Shown one piece after another: positions 62,768 through 64,000 of a stretch of DNA of 64,000 nt. The notes under the pieces were generated by a model, which ran no database searches, had not been told where the DNA came from, and was given only the letters and a program-made list of their open reading frames with translations. A program made the translations under genes and the position numbers. How positions within the stretch are numbered: position 1 is the first letter of the stretch; each line of letters starts with the position of its first letter. Origin of the DNA: Leisingera coralii (GTDB taxonomy: Bacteria; Pseudomonadota; Alphaproteobacteria; Rhodobacterales; Rhodobacteraceae); assembly GCF_049056525.1 (NCBI RefSeq), contig NZ_JBHUPT010000014.1, positions 124,001 through 188,000 of the forward strand. Direction: 5' to 3'.

Positions 62768-63385
62768 AGTTGTTGTCCCGTGTCGGCAGGCCGCCCCGGC
62801 GGGGCGGGCGGCAAAGTGGTCTGTTCCCCTGTCTCATGCCGGGCGGGCAAGGGCAATTTCATTTTCTTCATCTTCATTATGAGTTTGCGGCGCGTCGGCC
62901 GGCAGCGGGCGGTGCAGCATATGCAGCAGCTCGGCAATGGAAATGTTTTTCGGCGGCCAGCTGGGGAATGCCGGGGCGCAGGCGGATCAGGTCCAGGCCG
63001 GGAGGATGAGGATAACGGCGCCAGGCTCGGCCAGGCGGGGCAGCCCCGATTGTGCCTGCAGCAGCCAGAGGGGGCGCCATGACCGCAAATGGAAGGTTCA
63101 GCCGGAGCAGCCGCGCGGCCGTTCCGGCGGCGGAGGATTTTGAAAACGGCATGACACTCCCGGGCTGGCGCGCAAACAAAAGCACCTTGCCCGGCCGGCT
63201 AGCCTATGCGGTCTTCGGTTCGGTTAACCGGTAAAAATTGAGCGCTGTCATCGAGGCGGTGCCGTGCCGGGCCGGCACAATCGGTACAGGGCTCCGCACT
63301 CTCGCAACTGCCGCAGGGCACCGCAAAAAGGCGCGGGTTTCTTCCGGCCGGGGCTTTCGCGGCGCCAAGGCTGCGCGAGGGCGGT
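62768..63385. other. Gap upstream of the methyltransferase gene, no gene recognised
   Basis: 618 bp without a supportable gene. A very GC-rich inverted repeat lies at 62790-62812, in the 5' leader of bmt on the minus strand. I looked for a SAM-II-type riboswitch here and did not find its conserved core. Confidence 0.5.
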
Positions 63386-63703
63386 TCAGCTGGTTTCGTT
63401 CAGGACTTCTTCCTTCGCCAGCACCAGAAGCTCCTGCAGTTTCAGGCGGATCTGCTCCTCACTGGCCCGGCTGCCCAGGTCGCCAGTGAGCTTGCGCACC
63501 ACATCTTCATGGCTTGCTTCCTCCAGGTCAGCAGCAACAATGGACTGAGCATAATCATTGGCCGAGGAGCCGGTCTTGCCCAGAAGTTCCGCTGCCCACA
63601 AACCCACCATCTTGTTGCGGCGCGCCCGCGCCCTGAACTGCATTTCCTCATCATGCGCAAACTTGGCTTCAAAGGCCTGCTCGCGTTCGTCGAATGTTGT
63701 CAT
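63386..63703 (-). CDS. F1-ATPase inhibitor zeta subunit (DUF1476)
   Basis: A 105-residue helical protein matching the zeta inhibitor of the Paracoccus-type F1Fo ATP synthase: MTTFDEREQAFEAKFAHDEE is the inhibitory N-terminal helix, followed by FRARARRNKMVGLWAAELLGKTG and a four-helix core. It blocks ATP hydrolysis by F1. ATG 63703; divergent from purC, an arrangement I recall as usual in alphaproteobacteria. Confidence 0.93.
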   Translation of the reverse strand: MTTFDEREQAFEAKFAHDEEMQFRARARRNKMVGLWAAELLGKTGSSANDYAQSIVAADLEEASHEDVVRKLTGDLGSRASEEQIRLKLQELLVLAKEEVLNETS

Positions 63704-63975
63704 GGCTGATCCTCATTAACCTTGTGCACCTGTGGTATGATAGGAGTATGATTGCCCCCCAGGGCAAGAAAAAACAGTGCCTGATAAAGCCTTTGGGCGG
63801 ATTTGTCCTATGCAGAGCAGGGGCTGGCTGGATCTGCTTGCCAATCCGGGGGCTGCCGACGCAGCAGCCGCGGCAAGGCAGGCCTGTGCAGCAAGCTTGC
63901 GGCTGAGGCCCCCTTGCACTATGAGGGCGGCACATCGCAGGGCCGGATTCCCGGCAATGACCCGAAAGGTTCCCA

Positions 63976-64000
63976 ATGGCGCGCCGCAAGAAAATCTACG
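63976..64000 (+). CDS. purC: Phosphoribosylaminoimidazole-succinocarboxamide synthase, first codons only
   Basis: The window ends 25 bp into this gene: ATG at 63976 reading MARRKKIY, the start typical of alphaproteobacterial PurC (continues EGKAK in the family). AAAGG lies about 10 bp upstream. The divergent zeta/DUF1476 neighbour supports the call. Confidence 0.7.

Noticed and set aside
62768..62960. SAM-responsive riboswitch upstream of the homocysteine methyltransferase
   Set aside because: The conserved SAM-II or SAM/SAH core bases were not found; only a GC-rich inverted repeat is present.
62877..63489. Short open frames on both strands between bmt and the zeta gene
   Set aside because: No ribosome-binding sites, no family resemblance, and biased GC-rich composition typical of chance frames.

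Overview
The window looks like a chromosomal segment of a marine Roseobacter-group alphaproteobacterium (Rhodobacteraceae; a Leisingera/Phaeobacter/Ruegeria-like genome is my best guess). The evidence is the high GC content, the Paracoccus-type F1-ATPase inhibitor zeta (DUF1476) gene divergent from purC, the separately encoded homocysteine methyltransferase, corrinoid protein and DUF1638 protein, and the many TRAP and ABC uptake systems. No rRNA, CRISPR array or replication origin was seen.

Left core, 1-13203: a secreted molybdopterin-fold protein and a hybrid histidine kinase; two identical tRNA-Asn genes; a metallo-beta-lactamase-fold hydrolase; an EnvZ-like kinase; a phage-type spike base protein beside a CAT-anticodon tRNA; purM-purN; RNase D; a lipoprotein; a SufE-like protein; and a DUF1638/corrinoid-protein pair. 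It ends in the first 240 bp of a PA0069-family radical SAM gene.

Island, 13204-60421 (47,218 bp): this segment sits inside the radical SAM gene, in the codons for its CX3CX2C iron-sulfur motif. Joining base 13203 to base 60422 restores the reading frame exactly. The left edge carries a truncated tyrosine recombinase, an FtsH-like AAA+/M41 protease without membrane segments, a GIY-YIG nuclease with three zinc-ribbon-like repeats, a small hypothetical gene and an XRE regulator. The interior is catabolic. It has catB-benABCD with a Liv-type ABC transporter; a LysR regulator and an intradiol dioxygenase; an operon with an SCP2-like protein, an alpha/beta hydrolase, a 50-residue Cys-rich protein, a BKACE enzyme and BenE; two flavin hydroxylases; a TRAP transporter with a hippurate-hydrolase-like M20 enzyme; and a creatininase-ABC transporter operon divergent from LysR, creatinase, a GlxA-type regulator and a BCCT transporter. 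The right edge carries an AT-rich KAP-family NTPase (putative defence) and about 0.9 kb with two inverted repeats but no gene.

Right core, 60422-64000: the rest of the radical SAM gene, acylphosphatase, a zinc homocysteine S-methyltransferase, the ATPase inhibitor zeta and the first codons of purC.

Functionally, hippurate would be cleaved to benzoate plus glycine, and benzoate taken via BenABCD and the intradiol dioxygenase to muconate and CatB. Creatinine would go to creatine, then to sarcosine plus urea. Hippurate, benzoate, creatinine and creatine are all animal-urine metabolites, so the island reads as an acquired package for such compounds. No muconolactone isomerase, 3-oxoadipate CoA-transferase or thiolase is encoded here, and the BKACE enzyme is a candidate substitute for the last two.
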